Assembly (NCBI GenBank): GCA_006226425.1
Contig: SBGX01000029.1
Location: 33,234 to 97,233 of the forward strand
Origin: Bacteroidota bacterium
GTDB taxonomy: Bacteria; Bacteroidota; Bacteroidia; Flavobacteriales_D; Crocinitomicaceae
Direction: 5' to 3'
Length of the DNA stretch: 64,000 bases
Below the pieces are notes generated by a model that saw only the letters and a program-made list of their open reading frames with translations, did not search any database and was not told the origin of the DNA. Position 1 is the first letter of the stretch. Each line of letters opens with the position of its first letter. The translations under genes and the position numbers were made by a program. This document shows, piece after piece, positions 1 through 9,191 of the stretch.

Positions 1-1662
1 CCATCCTACTGCCACCTGATCTGCGATTTCCGGTTTCGTATTCAGGCTGGTCGCCAACCAAACATCTGTTGGAGAGGAGGAGGTGGAGTTCGAAACTACG
101 TGAATGTTCTGGACATTTCTGGAGAAGGCTGCCTTGACCGAACCTGTTTGCGAATAGGCGTAACTAAATGAGACTCGCGGCTCGACATAAAAGTAGTTTT
201 TGAAAATACTGTTCTTCTTGTACACGCTTGTATCCGAAACGTTTCCGTCCAGATCGTAGGAATAGGTGTTGGAACCGTTTCCAATGAGAGAAAAGCCACT
301 TCCCCGAAGGCCATAATTAATTTTGAATTTTTCACTGGCCGTATATTCGTTCGTAATAAAAACTGCGCTTTCGAGCGATTGATCTGGCTTCAATTCTGTG
401 ATATTCAATCCAGCATCCGAGTTCGCAACGATTTGTCCCGGAGTAATGGTGTGGTGGATTAGGTTTGCACCGAATTTGATTCTGTTTTTTGTATTGGCAA
501 AGTACTGGAACTCTTGCTTCAGGTTGAAGTCCTGAACTTTTGAAAGAACATCGAAATCCACATTTCCACTCTGGATGGAAATTTTATAATCGTAGGAACT
601 AAAAATAAAGGAGGTGTTGGAAAATAACTTACTGTTCACAATGTGATTCCAGCGCACCGTACCCGTCGCATTTCCCCAATCGATTCCGAAAGTACTTCCA
701 ACTCCCAATTTGTCCCGACCGAAGTAACCGGAAAGAAACAAGCGGTCTTTTTTCCCGATGCGATAGTTTAGCTTGGTGTTAAGGTCGTAAAAGTAAAGTG
801 TGTTATCCTTAAAATCTTTTGTGGCTTTCAGAAAGACATCGGCATAAGTTCTTCGTGCCGTAATGAGAAAGGAGGATTTTTCCTTGACGAGTGGGCCTTC
901 GATGTTCAATCTGGACGAGATCAGTCCGAGTCCCCCTCCAACATTAAAACGTTTGTTGTTTCCTTCATTCATCTTGATATCTAACACAGAAGAAAGACGC
1001 CCACCAAAGTTGGCTGGTTGATTCCCTTTATAGAGTACGGCATCCTTGATTGCGTCCGAGTTAAATGTAGAGAAGAAACCGAGCAGGTGAGAAGCATTAT
1101 AGACCGGAGCTTCATCCAGGAGAATCAGGTTTTGATCGGAGCCTCCACCACGTACAAAGTATCCGGAGTTTCCTTCACCAGCACTTTTTACTCCCGGGAT
1201 CAATTGCATGGTTTTAATGATATCTTTTTCACCGAAGAGGACGGGAATTTTAGCTAATTCTTTCGGATTCAATCGCGTGACTCCCATCAGGGGATCTTTC
1301 ACCAAATTTTCTCCTTTGTTTCCCTGTACTTCTACCTCTTTGAGTTCCTGCATCTTTCCCTGAAGACTTAATTGGAAATCAATGTTTAGGTCTTCCTTCA
1401 GATTGATCGTTCTGGATTTGGGAAGATAGCCAAAGGCACTGATGATGAGTTCATAGTTTCCATCCGGAAGGGTCAATGAGTAGAAACCGTATTCGTTTGT
1501 TCTGGCTCCCAGGTTTTGACCTTTCACCCGGACGGTGGCGGAAATGAGTTCTTCTCCTTTTAGACTGTCCTTGACATATCCGCTGATGGTGTGTTGTTGT
1601 GCATCCACCCAATTCGGGATGGAGATGATTAGCAACAAAGCGAATAAGAGTGCTTTTTTCAT
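1..1662 (-). CDS. TonB-dependent receptor, 3' end cut by window edge
   Basis: The open frame runs 554 codons from an ATG at 1662 to the window edge without a stop, so the C-terminus is missing. Residues 1-22 form a signal peptide (hydrophobic stretch ending VDAQ). Residues about 24-105 resemble a carboxypeptidase-regulatory-like domain (ISGYVKD start, TNEYGFYSL, FGYLP). A plug domain follows, with the GYFVRGGGSDQNLILLDEAPV-type region, and then alternating beta-strand sequence of the outer-membrane barrel. Such receptors move a substrate across the outer membrane using TonB energy; the carboxypeptidase-regulatory plus plug layout is typical of Bacteroidota. The substrate cannot be told and no SusD partner is visible. 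It reads in the same direction as prfA, 108 bp upstream, with no clear terminator between. Confidence 0.9.
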   Translation of the reverse strand, partial: MKKALLFALLLIISIPNWVDAQQHTISGYVKDSLKGEELISATVRVKGQNLGARTNEYGFYSLTLPDGNYELIISAFGYLPKSRTINLKEDLNIDFQLSLQGKMQELKEVEVQGNKGENLVKDPLMGVTRLNPKELAKIPVLFGEKDIIKTMQLIPGVKSAGEGNSGYFVRGGGSDQNLILLDEAPVYNASHLLGFFSTFNSDAIKDAVLYKGNQPANFGGRLSSVLDIKMNEGNNKRFNVGGGLGLISSRLNIEGPLVKEKSSFLITARRTYADVFLKATKDFKDNTLYFYDLNTKLNYRIGKKDRLFLSGYFGRDKLGVGSTFGIDWGNATGTVRWNHIVNSKLFSNTSFIFSSYDYKISIQSGNVDFDVLSKVQDFNLKQEFQYFANTKNRIKFGANLIHHTITPGQIVANSDAGLNITELKPDQSLESAVFITNEYTASEKFKINYGLRGSGFSLIGNGSNTYSYDLDGNVSDTSVYKKNSIFKNYFYVEPRVSFSYAYSQTGSVKAAFSRNVQNIHVVSNSTSSSPTDVWLATSLNTKPEIADQVAVGW

Positions 1663-1770
1663 GTTGAGTGCTTATTTCAGCGTAAAATTGTGTATCCTAA
1701 AAAGACAAACAGTGTTAAAAATTGTTCAGATGCAGGGACTTTTTATGAATGGTTTATTTCGCTGATGAGC

Positions 1771-2856
1771 TTAGACCTGCTGTTCCTGCCCCTTCATTTT
1801 TTCTGCATTCTCGGCCATTTTTAGAGCATCAATCATCTCCTGAATATCACCGTTCATAAAGGAACTTAAGTTGTACATGGTCTTATTGATCCGGTGATCG
1901 GTAATTCGTCCCTGGGGATAATTGTAGGTTCTGATCTTTGCTGACCGGTCTCCTGTCGATACCAGCGTTTTTCGTTGAGCGGCTCGTTCTTCGTGCAAAC
2001 GATCCAATTCCATTTGGTAAAGTCTTGATCGCAGCACGGAAATGGCTTTTTCCAGGTTTTTATGCTGAGACCGTCCGTCCTGACATTCAACGACCAGTCC
2101 AGTCGGGATGTGGGTCAATCGGATGGCAGATTCCGTTTTGTTAATGTGCTGTCCACCGGCACCTGATGCCCGGAAAGTATCTTTTCGAACATCATTCATG
2201 TCCAGTTCAAAATCTACTTCTTCCGCTTCTGGTAGTACCGCGATGGTAATGGCTGAAGTATGCACACGACCCTGAGATTCCGTTTCCGGGACTCGTTGTA
2301 CCCGATGAACTCCGGATTCAAATTTGAGCATTCCATAAATACCTTCGCCCTCTATCTCAATGGAGATTTCTTTATACCCTTTCGTTCCTCCTTCCTGGCT
2401 ATTAATGATTTCGTATTTCCAGCCTTTTTCCTTGAAGTAGAGCGTGTACATCCGGAAACAATCTTCCACGAAAATACAGGCTTCATCTCCTCCCGTTCCC
2501 GCGCGGAATTCCATGATGGCATTTTTATCGTCTTCAGGATCTTTGGGAATCAACAATACTTTGATTTCCTCTTCGAGTTCGGGACGCTGTTTTTCAAGTT
2601 CTTCGATTTCTGCTTTGGCCAGTTCGCGCATTTCCGGGTCACTTTCCTCAGACAGGAGTTCTTTCGAACTTTTAAGATTGTCCAACACGTTTTTGTAGGC
2701 TTTATAAACCTGAACAATCTCTTCCAGGTCTCGGTATTCCTTATTCAATTTAACGTATCGGGGCATATCGGAAATGATATCCGGGTCAACGATAAGCTTT
2801 CCGACTTCCTGGAAACGGTAGTTGATAGCTTCAAGCTTGGAAAGTAAATCCTGCAT
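1771..2856 (-). CDS. prfA: peptide chain release factor 1
   Basis: 361 residues, the usual RF1 length. It releases finished peptides at UAA and UAG codons on the ribosome. The GGQ motif that reaches the peptidyl-transferase centre is at residues 234-236 (context GAGGQHINKTES). The codon-reading PxT tripeptide is present as P-E-T in RVPETESQG, which separates it from RF2 (SPF). The ATG start lies 11 nt after the purM stop, so the two are probably co-transcribed from the promoter before purM. Nothing unusual seen. Confidence 0.97.
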   Translation of the reverse strand: MQDLLSKLEAINYRFQEVGKLIVDPDIISDMPRYVKLNKEYRDLEEIVQVYKAYKNVLDNLKSSKELLSEESDPEMRELAKAEIEELEKQRPELEEEIKVLLIPKDPEDDKNAIMEFRAGTGGDEACIFVEDCFRMYTLYFKEKGWKYEIINSQEGGTKGYKEISIEIEGEGIYGMLKFESGVHRVQRVPETESQGRVHTSAITIAVLPEAEEVDFELDMNDVRKDTFRASGAGGQHINKTESAIRLTHIPTGLVVECQDGRSQHKNLEKAISVLRSRLYQMELDRLHEERAAQRKTLVSTGDRSAKIRTYNYPQGRITDHRINKTMYNLSSFMNGDIQEMIDALKMAENAEKMKGQEQQV

Positions 2857-2867
2857 GTAAAATCAAT

Positions 2868-4034
2868 TTAATATTCGAAGGATCCGTGCTCTGAGCGGAT
2901 GGTTAAACATTTTTTATCACTGGCTTCAACTCTTCCGACCACCTGGGCATCTACCTGAAATGATCTGGAAATATCGATGATGGATTGCGCCAAATGCTCA
3001 GGAACATATAGCTCCATGCGATGGCCCATATTGAATACTTTGTACATTTCTTTCCAGTCTGTTCCTGATTCTTTCTGAATTAATTCAAACAAAGGAGGTA
3101 TGGGAAACAGATTGTCCTTCACAATATGAAGTTGGTCGATGAAGTGTAGGATTTTGGTTTGTGCTCCTCCACTACAATGGACCATGCCATGAATCTCTGA
3201 ACGGTGTTTGTCCAGGATTTGTTTGATGATCGGAGCATAGGTTCGTGTGGGTGAAAGAACGAGTTTTCCGGCGTTGACCGGGGCGTTTTCGATGGGGTCA
3301 AGTAGATTTTTGCTTCCGGAGTAGCATAGCTCTCTGGGGAGCATCGGATCGAAGGTTTCCGGATACTTCTGTGAAACGCTTTGATTGAAGACATCATGTC
3401 TGGCAGATGTAAGTCCATTACTTCCCATGCCACCATTGTATTCTGTTTCATAGCTGGCCTGACCATAAGAGGCCAACCCGACAATCACATCGCCTGTCTG
3501 AATATTGGCATTGGAAATCACATCTGAACGTTTCATGCGACAAACGACTGTGGAATCGACGATGATGGTTCGTACAAGATCTCCTACGTCCGCTGTTTCA
3601 CCTCCAGTGGATTGAATACCTATCCCAAGAGATCGAAGTTCTTCCAACAGTGATTCAGTTCCTTCGATAAGTGCGGTAATGACTTCTCCCGGGATGAGAT
3701 TTTTATTTCGCCCGATGGTCGAAGAAAGAAGAATGTTATTCGTGGCACCGACGCAAAGTAAGTCGTCGATATTCATGATCAGAGCATCCTGAGCAATTCC
3801 TTTCCAGACAGAAATGTCACCAGTTTCTTTCCAATATGCGTAAGCGAGGGAGGATTTGGTGCCGGCTCCGTCGGCATGCATGACAATGCAGTACTCGGGG
3901 TCATTTCCCAGGTAGTCAGGTACTATTTTACAAAAGGCCTGGGGGAATAGTCCTTTATCAACCTTTCGAATGGCTTGATGAACATCTTCTTTTCCGGCTG
4001 ATACTCCGCGAAGCTTATACCTGGTATCCGACAT
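2868..4034 (-). CDS. purM: phosphoribosylformylglycinamidine cyclo-ligase (AIR synthase)
   Basis: 388 residues. PurM closes the imidazole ring in purine synthesis, converting FGAM and ATP to aminoimidazole ribotide in the cytoplasm. The DGAGTK element (family DGVGTK) near residue 57 and the MNIDDLLCVGATNN segment are recognisable AIR-synthase signatures. At about 390 residues it is longer than the roughly 345 of E. coli PurM, as in other Bacteroidota. It is first in an apparent purM-prfA operon with 11 nt between genes. A TAnnTTTG element lies 17 nt before the ATG. No other pur genes are adjacent. Confidence 0.93.
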   Translation of the reverse strand: MSDTRYKLRGVSAGKEDVHQAIRKVDKGLFPQAFCKIVPDYLGNDPEYCIVMHADGAGTKSSLAYAYWKETGDISVWKGIAQDALIMNIDDLLCVGATNNILLSSTIGRNKNLIPGEVITALIEGTESLLEELRSLGIGIQSTGGETADVGDLVRTIIVDSTVVCRMKRSDVISNANIQTGDVIVGLASYGQASYETEYNGGMGSNGLTSARHDVFNQSVSQKYPETFDPMLPRELCYSGSKNLLDPIENAPVNAGKLVLSPTRTYAPIIKQILDKHRSEIHGMVHCSGGAQTKILHFIDQLHIVKDNLFPIPPLFELIQKESGTDWKEMYKVFNMGHRMELYVPEHLAQSIIDISRSFQVDAQVVGRVEASDKKCLTIRSEHGSFEY

Positions 4035-4051
4035 TGTTTGCGTTTTGTTTG

Positions 4052-4059
4052 CAAAGGTA
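4052..4059 (-). promoter_or_regulatory. probable -7 promoter element for purM-prfA
   Basis: The minus strand reads TACCTTTG, an exact match to the Bacteroidota TAnnTTTG -7 element, 17 nt before the purM ATG. About 18 nt upstream is TTTT rather than the -33 TTTG. An alternating CGATCGATCGA run lies just upstream. Confidence 0.55.
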
Positions 4060-4093
4060 TCAAAAATCGATCGATCGAAAAGCTGTAAAACAA

Positions 4094-4121
4094 AAAAGAG
4101 GTTACCGAAGTAACCTCTTTT
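4094..4121 (-). terminator. intrinsic terminator downstream of the OmpA-family gene
   Basis: A perfect 12-bp inverted repeat (AAAAGAGGTTAC / GTAACCTCTTTT) with a 4-nt loop lies 28 bp after the OmpA-family stop. On the minus strand it is followed by a run of T. It sits just upstream of the purM promoter, so it should separate the two units. Confidence 0.8.
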
Positions 4122-4149
4122 CCATAATTTAAGTAAATCAGTCTATTTT

Positions 4150-5517
4150 TTACTTTTCAAAGTGAATGATGAACTCAACTCGTCTGTTTTCAGCACGACC
4201 TCTTGACGTTTTGTTAGAGGCTTTAGGTTGAGTTTGACCAAACCCTTGAGCTTTCATTCTGTCTGCAGCAACACCTTTGCTCATCAGGTAAGTTTGTACC
4301 GCTTGAGCTCTTTCTTTTGAAAGTGTCATGTTGTTGTCTGCGTTACCAACGTTGTCAGTATGACCGTTGATGTCCAAGTAATAAGTTGGGTTCGCGTTCA
4401 TCACGTCTGCTACCTGATTCAAAATCGAGTAAGATTTTTTCAAGATAGTAGATTTACCGCTTACGAACTGAACACCTTTCATCGCTTTAGACATCAAAGT
4501 TTTCACTTCATTCTTCACTTCTGGACATCCACCAGTTGATTGAACACCTGGAAGTGTAGGACATTTATCGATGAAGTCATAAACTCCGTCATTGTCTTTA
4601 TCTGGACATCCGTTAGCAGAAGCTGTTCCTGGGATTGTAGGACAGAAATCATTCACATCCAATACTCCATCACCGTCCATATCAACAACTTTCTCAACAG
4701 TTACTGTACGACCTTTAGTATCAACAGTAGCGTCTTCAGCTGTACCTGGCTCTTGATCCAAGTAGTTAGGAACACCATCCTTATCGTCATCCATCATGTC
4801 TTTCTCAGCTTTGTCAATTCGAGCTTTCAAAGCTTCCAAAGCAGCAGCGTTTCCGCTTTCAGATGGAGTCCAATCAGCGTGCTCAGCAGCAGCACCAAGG
4901 TAGTAAGATACACCAAGAGCTAATCCTCCAGTATACCCATCAACACCTGTAGCAGGAGCGTTAGCAAATGCACGTCTTTGAATCATATCAACATACCAGT
5001 CTCCCATTGCATACATAGAAAGATCTCCTTGTGCAGTAAGAGCCAATTGTGGAGAAACTTTATACATCAATGTAGCACCTCCTTTGAAGTTCAACATGTT
5101 ATCAAAGTTTCCGTTTCCAATCATTTGAGAAAATCCAGGACCTCCCCATCCGATGACAGTGAATTTCTTCATTTTATCCCAGTCATGAGAGTGCAGCAAG
5201 TTCCCCCAATGAACAACAGTATAGAAATGCTCACCAATCAGATTGGTAGAAAATTCGCGGTAAGAAAGCACGTCTTTTCTGTTTGTAATTCTACTGTAGT
5301 CTACAGCAAATTTAAAACCTAACTTATTGTTGATCATGTAACGAACACCCAGATCAAAATAAGGAAAGTTAAAACTAGTTTCAAACTTCGGACGAACTGG
5401 CTCAAAAGTTTTGGACATACCAAAGCCAAAATCAATTGAGAGTTTGTTGAAGTCGTTTGATTGAGCCATAGTCAAAGTGCTAACGGCCAAACCTCCAATT
5501 AATAAAATCTTTTTCAT
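4150..5517 (-). CDS. OmpA-family outer-membrane protein with TSP type 3 repeats
   Basis: 455 residues from the ATG at 5517; a GTG two codons upstream is a less likely start. A signal peptide covers residues 1-20 (MKKILLIGG start). The N-terminal half looks like an outer-membrane beta-barrel with aromatic strand ends. Acidic calcium-binding thrombospondin type 3 repeats follow (DDDKDGVPNYLD, DMDGDGVLDVND, DKDNDGVYDFID, with CP..PG segments). The last 110 or so residues are an OmpA/MotB peptidoglycan-binding domain (NGHTDNVGNADNN, LSKERAQAV, GRAENRRVEF). Its role is likely structural, tethering outer membrane to cell wall. It has its own promoter and terminator and is probably abundant. Confidence 0.93.
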   Translation of the reverse strand: MKKILLIGGLAVSTLTMAQSNDFNKLSIDFGFGMSKTFEPVRPKFETSFNFPYFDLGVRYMINNKLGFKFAVDYSRITNRKDVLSYREFSTNLIGEHFYTVVHWGNLLHSHDWDKMKKFTVIGWGGPGFSQMIGNGNFDNMLNFKGGATLMYKVSPQLALTAQGDLSMYAMGDWYVDMIQRRAFANAPATGVDGYTGGLALGVSYYLGAAAEHADWTPSESGNAAALEALKARIDKAEKDMMDDDKDGVPNYLDQEPGTAEDATVDTKGRTVTVEKVVDMDGDGVLDVNDFCPTIPGTASANGCPDKDNDGVYDFIDKCPTLPGVQSTGGCPEVKNEVKTLMSKAMKGVQFVSGKSTILKKSYSILNQVADVMNANPTYYLDINGHTDNVGNADNNMTLSKERAQAVQTYLMSKGVAADRMKAQGFGQTQPKASNKTSRGRAENRRVEFIIHFEK

Positions 5518-5553
5518 ATTCACTATTTCTTAAATTATTGGGGCAAATTTAGA

Positions 5554-5561
5554 CAAATATA
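5554..5561 (-). promoter_or_regulatory. -7 promoter element for the OmpA-family gene
   Basis: The minus strand reads TATATTTG (TAnnTTTG), about 36 nt before the ATG, giving a 5' leader near 30 nt. The upstream region is strongly A/T-rich, with only TTTT in the -33 region. Confidence 0.55.
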
Positions 5562-5622
5562 TTTAATGCACAATTTTTTTTTAAAAATTTTTTGTTCAAA
5601 ATTCGGGTACTTCAAAATTAAT

Positions 5623-5630
5623 TACTTTTG
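5623..5630 (+). promoter_or_regulatory. -7 element placed for a leaderless rfbA transcript
   Basis: TACTTTTG matches TAnnTTTG. Its last G lies 7 nt before the A of the rfbA ATG at 5637, so the usual spacing puts transcription start on the start codon itself. No good -33 TTTG is found at 18-20 nt. Confidence 0.4.
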
Positions 5631-5636
5631 CCTTAT

Positions 5637-6509
5637 ATGAAAGGTATAATACTGGCTGGCGGGTCCGGCACGCGTCTTTATCCTATTACGAAGGGTGTTT
5701 CCAAGCAACTATTACCCATTTACGATAAACCAATGGTTTATTACCCGCTTTCGGTACTTATGTTAGCAGGGATCAGGGAAATTTTGATCATTTCAACTCC
5801 GGAAGATCTTCCAAATTTTGAGAAACTTCTTGGTGACGGGAGTTCTTGGGGGCTCCAACTTAGCTATATAGAACAGCCTAGTCCGGATGGATTGGCCCAG
5901 GCTTTTTTGTTGGGAGAGGAATTTATCGGAAAGAGTCCGGTTTGTTTGGTGCTTGGAGACAATATCTTTTATGGTGGTGGATTGAGTGCCTTATTAAAAC
6001 GAGCAGTTGGGAATGCCGCTTCGGGTGTCTCTACCATCTTTGGCTATGCCGTTTCAGACCCTGAGCGCTATGGAGTTGCTGAGTTTGATGAGGAGGGAAA
6101 AGTTATTTCGATCGAGGAGAAGCCAGAGCACCCAAAATCCAACTACGCAGTGGTAGGCCTCTATTTTTATACCAATGAAGTAGTTCAGATTGCCAAGGAG
6201 ATCAAACCTTCGCATCGGGGAGAGTTGGAAATTACTTCTGTCAATGAGGCATTTCTCAATCGAGGGAATCTGCATGTCGAGCTCATGGGACGCGGTTTTG
6301 CCTGGTTGGATACCGGAACACACGAATCATTGATTGACGCAGGGACTTTCATTCAGACGATCGAAAGTCGGCAGGGACTGAAGGTGGCCTGCCTGGAAGA
6401 GATCGCTTATGAAATGGGATACATTGATAAAGATCAACTGGCACGTTTGGCAGAACCCCTTCGAAAATCCAGTTATGGCCAATACTTAATGCGCCTTTTA
6501 AATAAGTAA
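5637..6509 (+). CDS. rfbA: glucose-1-phosphate thymidylyltransferase
   Basis: 290 residues from the ATG at 5637, giving the standard [15 protein letters not shown]-terminus; an upstream in-frame TTG at 5628 would add three residues that overlap the predicted -7 element. The enzyme joins dTTP and glucose-1-phosphate to make dTDP-glucose, the first step to dTDP-6-deoxyhexoses. The nucleotide-binding [13 protein letters not shown] loop, [15 protein letters not shown], the metal site GDNIFYG and the EEKP motif are all visible. It is first of three rightward genes (rfbA-rfbC-rfbB). It is one of two converging sets of polysaccharide genes. Confidence 0.96.
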   Translation: MKGIILAGGSGTRLYPITKGVSKQLLPIYDKPMVYYPLSVLMLAGIREILIISTPEDLPNFEKLLGDGSSWGLQLSYIEQPSPDGLAQAFLLGEEFIGKSPVCLVLGDNIFYGGGLSALLKRAVGNAASGVSTIFGYAVSDPERYGVAEFDEEGKVISIEEKPEHPKSNYAVVGLYFYTNEVVQIAKEIKPSHRGELEITSVNEAFLNRGNLHVELMGRGFAWLDTGTHESLIDAGTFIQTIESRQGLKVACLEEIAYEMGYIDKDQLARLAEPLRKSSYGQYLMRLLNK

Positions 6510-6515
6510 GCCGGA

Positions 6516-7064
6516 ATGCAGTTTATTAAAACCCCCATTCAAGATTTAGTCATTATTGAGCCACGTGTTTTTGGAGACCGACGAGGTTATTTCATGGAGT
6601 CCTTTAAAAAGGATGAATTCGAGAAGCACGTAACAGCAGTAGAATTTGTACAGGATAATGAATCATTGTCGTCCAGAGGGGTTCTTAGGGGCTTGCACTT
6701 TCAGGTACCTCCTTATACACAATCAAAACTCGTTCGGGTGATCGAGGGAGAAGTACTCGATGTGGCGGTGGACTTACGAAAGAACTCCAAAACTTACGGG
6801 CAGTATTATTCGATTTTGTTAAGCGGAGAGAATAAAAGACAGTTGTTTGTCCCCCAGGGGTTTGCTCATGGTTTTGTCGTACTAAGTGAGCAGGCCATCT
6901 TCTCATATAAGGTCGATGCTCCTTACGCACCTGAACATGAATCGGGAATTAGATGGGATGATCCCGAATTGAATATAGACTGGAAACTGGAGGCTTCTGA
7001 AGTACTCTTATCGGAGAAAGATCAGGAACTTCCGGGAATTAAAAATTTTCAAAGTCCTTTTTAG
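6516..7064 (+). CDS. rfbC: dTDP-4-dehydrorhamnose 3,5-epimerase
   Basis: 182 residues, the normal size for this cupin-fold epimerase. It converts dTDP-4-keto-6-deoxyglucose to the L-lyxo form. Visible signatures are EPRVFGDRRGYFMESF, SSRGVLRGLHFQ with its catalytic His, and PQGFAHGFVVLS. The gene follows rfbA by 6 nt, and its stop codon abuts the rfbB ATG. The reductase RfbD, which would finish dTDP-L-rhamnose, is not in the cluster. Confidence 0.95.
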   Translation: MQFIKTPIQDLVIIEPRVFGDRRGYFMESFKKDEFEKHVTAVEFVQDNESLSSRGVLRGLHFQVPPYTQSKLVRVIEGEVLDVAVDLRKNSKTYGQYYSILLSGENKRQLFVPQGFAHGFVVLSEQAIFSYKVDAPYAPEHESGIRWDDPELNIDWKLEASEVLLSEKDQELPGIKNFQSPF

Positions 7065-8078
7065 ATGAAATACATTTTGGTAACTGGCGGAGCTGGTTTT
7101 ATCGGGTCGAATTTTGTGCCGCACTTCCTGGAGGCACATCCGTCTTATGGAGTCGTCAATCTGGATAAGTTGACTTATGCCGGAGATTTAACGAATCTGA
7201 AAGAAGTTGAAGGAAATGAGCAATATGAATTTGTTCAGGGAGACATCTGTGATCGTAAACTGGTGGAATCCTTATTTGAACGTTATCAGTTTCAGGGAGT
7301 GATTCATTTTGCGGCCGAATCTCACGTGGATAATTCTATTTCTGGTCCAGAGGAGTTCATTCGGACCAATGTACACGGTTCCTTTACTTTATTAGACGTA
7401 GCCAGAAATCATTGGATGGACGGGCCTTTTAAGATGAAATCTGAATTTGAGGCAGCCCGTTTTCTACATGTTTCCACAGATGAAGTGTATGGTACCTTGG
7501 GTAAGGAGGGTTTATTTACAGAAACAACACCTTATGCTCCGAATAGCCCATACAGTGCCTCCAAGGCAAGTAGTGACTTGATTGTGAGAAGTTATTTCCA
7601 CACCTACGGAATGCCGGTAGTCACAACAAATTGTTCGAATAACTACGGACCAAAGCAACATGACGAGAAACTGATTCCGACGATTATCAGAAAATGTCGC
7701 GCAGAGGAAGCGATCCCGGTGTATGGGGATGGTCAGAATGTTCGGGACTGGTTGTACGTTCTTGATCACTGCAAGGGGATTGATCTGGCATTTCATACAG
7801 GAAAAGTGGGAGAGACCTATAATATTGGGGGAAGGAATGAGCGGACGAACATTTACATCGTAGAGAAGATTTGCGAGATTCTGGATGAGTTGAGTCCCAG
7901 ATCATCCGGAAGGAAGTATGCTGAATTAATTAGTTTTGTTCAGGATCGCCCCGGACATGATAAGCGCTATGCCATAGATGCGAGTAAGATTGAAGGTGAA
8001 TTGGGATGGAAAGCGGATGAGCACTTTGAGAGTGGAATCCTGAAAACGGTGGATTGGTATTTGAAAAATCGGACGTAG
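7065..8078 (+). CDS. rfbB: dTDP-glucose 4,6-dehydratase
   Basis: 337 residues; an extended short-chain dehydrogenase that makes dTDP-4-keto-6-deoxyglucose from dTDP-glucose. The NAD-binding GGAGFIGSNF is at the N-terminus, the STDEVYG motif follows, and the catalytic Tyr163-x3-Lys167 pair lies in YSASKASSD. It starts directly after the rfbC stop and is followed by a strong bidirectional terminator, so it closes the three-gene operon. Confidence 0.96.
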   Translation: MKYILVTGGAGFIGSNFVPHFLEAHPSYGVVNLDKLTYAGDLTNLKEVEGNEQYEFVQGDICDRKLVESLFERYQFQGVIHFAAESHVDNSISGPEEFIRTNVHGSFTLLDVARNHWMDGPFKMKSEFEAARFLHVSTDEVYGTLGKEGLFTETTPYAPNSPYSASKASSDLIVRSYFHTYGMPVVTTNCSNNYGPKQHDEKLIPTIIRKCRAEEAIPVYGDGQNVRDWLYVLDHCKGIDLAFHTGKVGETYNIGGRNERTNIYIVEKICEILDELSPRSSGRKYAELISFVQDRPGHDKRYAIDASKIEGELGWKADEHFESGILKTVDWYLKNRT

Positions 8079-8096
8079 AGTCGTTCAATAATCATT

Positions 8097-8124
8097 AAAA
8101 AAGGGGGCTTTCGCCCCCTTTTTT
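8097..8124. terminator. bidirectional intrinsic terminator
   Basis: A perfect 12-bp palindromic stem (AAAAAAGGGGGC / GCCCCCTTTTTT) with a TTTC loop. It lies between the converging rfbB and isomerase genes and carries T runs on both strands, so it should stop both rightward and leftward transcripts. Confidence 0.9.
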
Positions 8125-8143
8125 AATATGTAAAGAATTCCAA

Positions 8144-9130
8144 TTAGAATTTAGCTAGTTCACCTTTTAAGTGGTCAATGACCCGGATTTCGATCACATC
8201 TGCGCCATTGATATCTGTCAGATAGAAAGATGCCCAGTCAAGAATATGAATCAGGTAAATACTCTCTTCCACACAATTGTTCCCAACAGCATTTAACTGG
8301 TACGTATGCGGAGTACGTTGAGAGATCACCTCATGATTAATTTCCATTCTTCGACGATTCCGTGGATGCATGTCGCTTGTATACATGAAGAGCGCCGCAT
8401 AACGATTGTCACCTCCACCCCATCCAACGAGTTCGTTGTGATTCATTTCAGGAATCGGGTTACATGCACAAAGTATTTTACTATTCTCATTGAACTGCTG
8501 ACGTGCGCGGATTGCGATTGGTTCATACTTGGTTTCCGTATAAATCATCGGGAATTTTCCGTGCATGAACTCGGCCAGTTTTCTTCCTTCTTGCTGAATT
8601 TCACCAATCTTAGCTCTCAAAAGTTCACCTGAACCGGCCATCTGATCCAAAATTCGACCATTGATGAAACCGTGTTGTACCAGGATATTTCCGATTTGAA
8701 CCATTGAATAGGCCAATGCTGTTCTAGGCGGATTCCCTCCCGGAACCACAACACAATCATAGTTGTGCTCATCGCAGAAAGCTTTTAATTTCCCTCCAGA
8801 AGAAATACAAACAATGTGTGCTCCTTTTGATCTGGCAGCTTCGATGCTGATTAAAGTTTCTTCTGTATTTCCTGAGTAAGATGAACCAATTACCAGCGTG
8901 TTTTCATTGACAAAATTGGGGATCGTGTAATCCTGCACTACGATGAAGGGAAGTTTGATTTCATCTTCAATCCATTTAGCAACCAACTTTCCTCCAAAGC
9001 CGGAACCACCCATTCCACAAAATACGATGTTATGAATCTCCTTCGTAGGCTTTTGGAAGGTAGAGTTTTTTGCTATTTCTAATGCTTCATCAATATTTGC
9101 TGGAAAGTCAGCAATTAGTTTTTCCATCAT
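8144..9130 (-). CDS. bifunctional phosphoglucose/phosphomannose isomerase, SIS fold
   Basis: 328 residues. The protein resembles the short bifunctional PGI/PMI family known from archaea and Bacteroidota, which interconverts fructose-6-P with glucose-6-P and mannose-6-P. The N-terminal SIS domain shows IVFCGMGGSGFGGKLV and IGSSYSGNTEETL; the C-terminal half has MNHNELVGW with the conserved Glu/His. It is the last leftward gene before the shared terminator and has its own -7 element. It could supply mannose-6-phosphate for the GDP-mannose used by gmd/fcl, which is an inference; no manB or manC is nearby. Confidence 0.85.
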   Translation of the reverse strand: MMEKLIADFPANIDEALEIAKNSTFQKPTKEIHNIVFCGMGGSGFGGKLVAKWIEDEIKLPFIVVQDYTIPNFVNENTLVIGSSYSGNTEETLISIEAARSKGAHIVCISSGGKLKAFCDEHNYDCVVVPGGNPPRTALAYSMVQIGNILVQHGFINGRILDQMAGSGELLRAKIGEIQQEGRKLAEFMHGKFPMIYTETKYEPIAIRARQQFNENSKILCACNPIPEMNHNELVGWGGGDNRYAALFMYTSDMHPRNRRRMEINHEVISQRTPHTYQLNAVGNNCVEESIYLIHILDWASFYLTDINGADVIEIRVIDHLKGELAKF

Positions 9131-9160
9131 GGTTTTCTCAATTTTGTTTTAAGCGAAACA

Positions 9161-9168
9161 CAAATTTA
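9161..9168 (-). promoter_or_regulatory. -7 element before the isomerase gene
   Basis: The minus strand reads TAAATTTG, an exact TAnnTTTG, 30 nt before the ATG. It suggests the isomerase can be transcribed separately from the polysaccharide genes upstream of it. No -33 TTTG is seen. Confidence 0.45.
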
Positions 9169-9191
9169 CATTTTTTTTTGATAGATCGGAA

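Noticed and set aside
2260..2847. Open frame of 195 codons on the plus strand
   Set aside because: Antisense to prfA, with low-complexity Phe-rich composition and no recognisable domain.
4066..4079. Alternating CGATCGATCGA run near the purM promoter
   Set aside because: Too short to be a repeat element; it may be chance, and no function can be supported.
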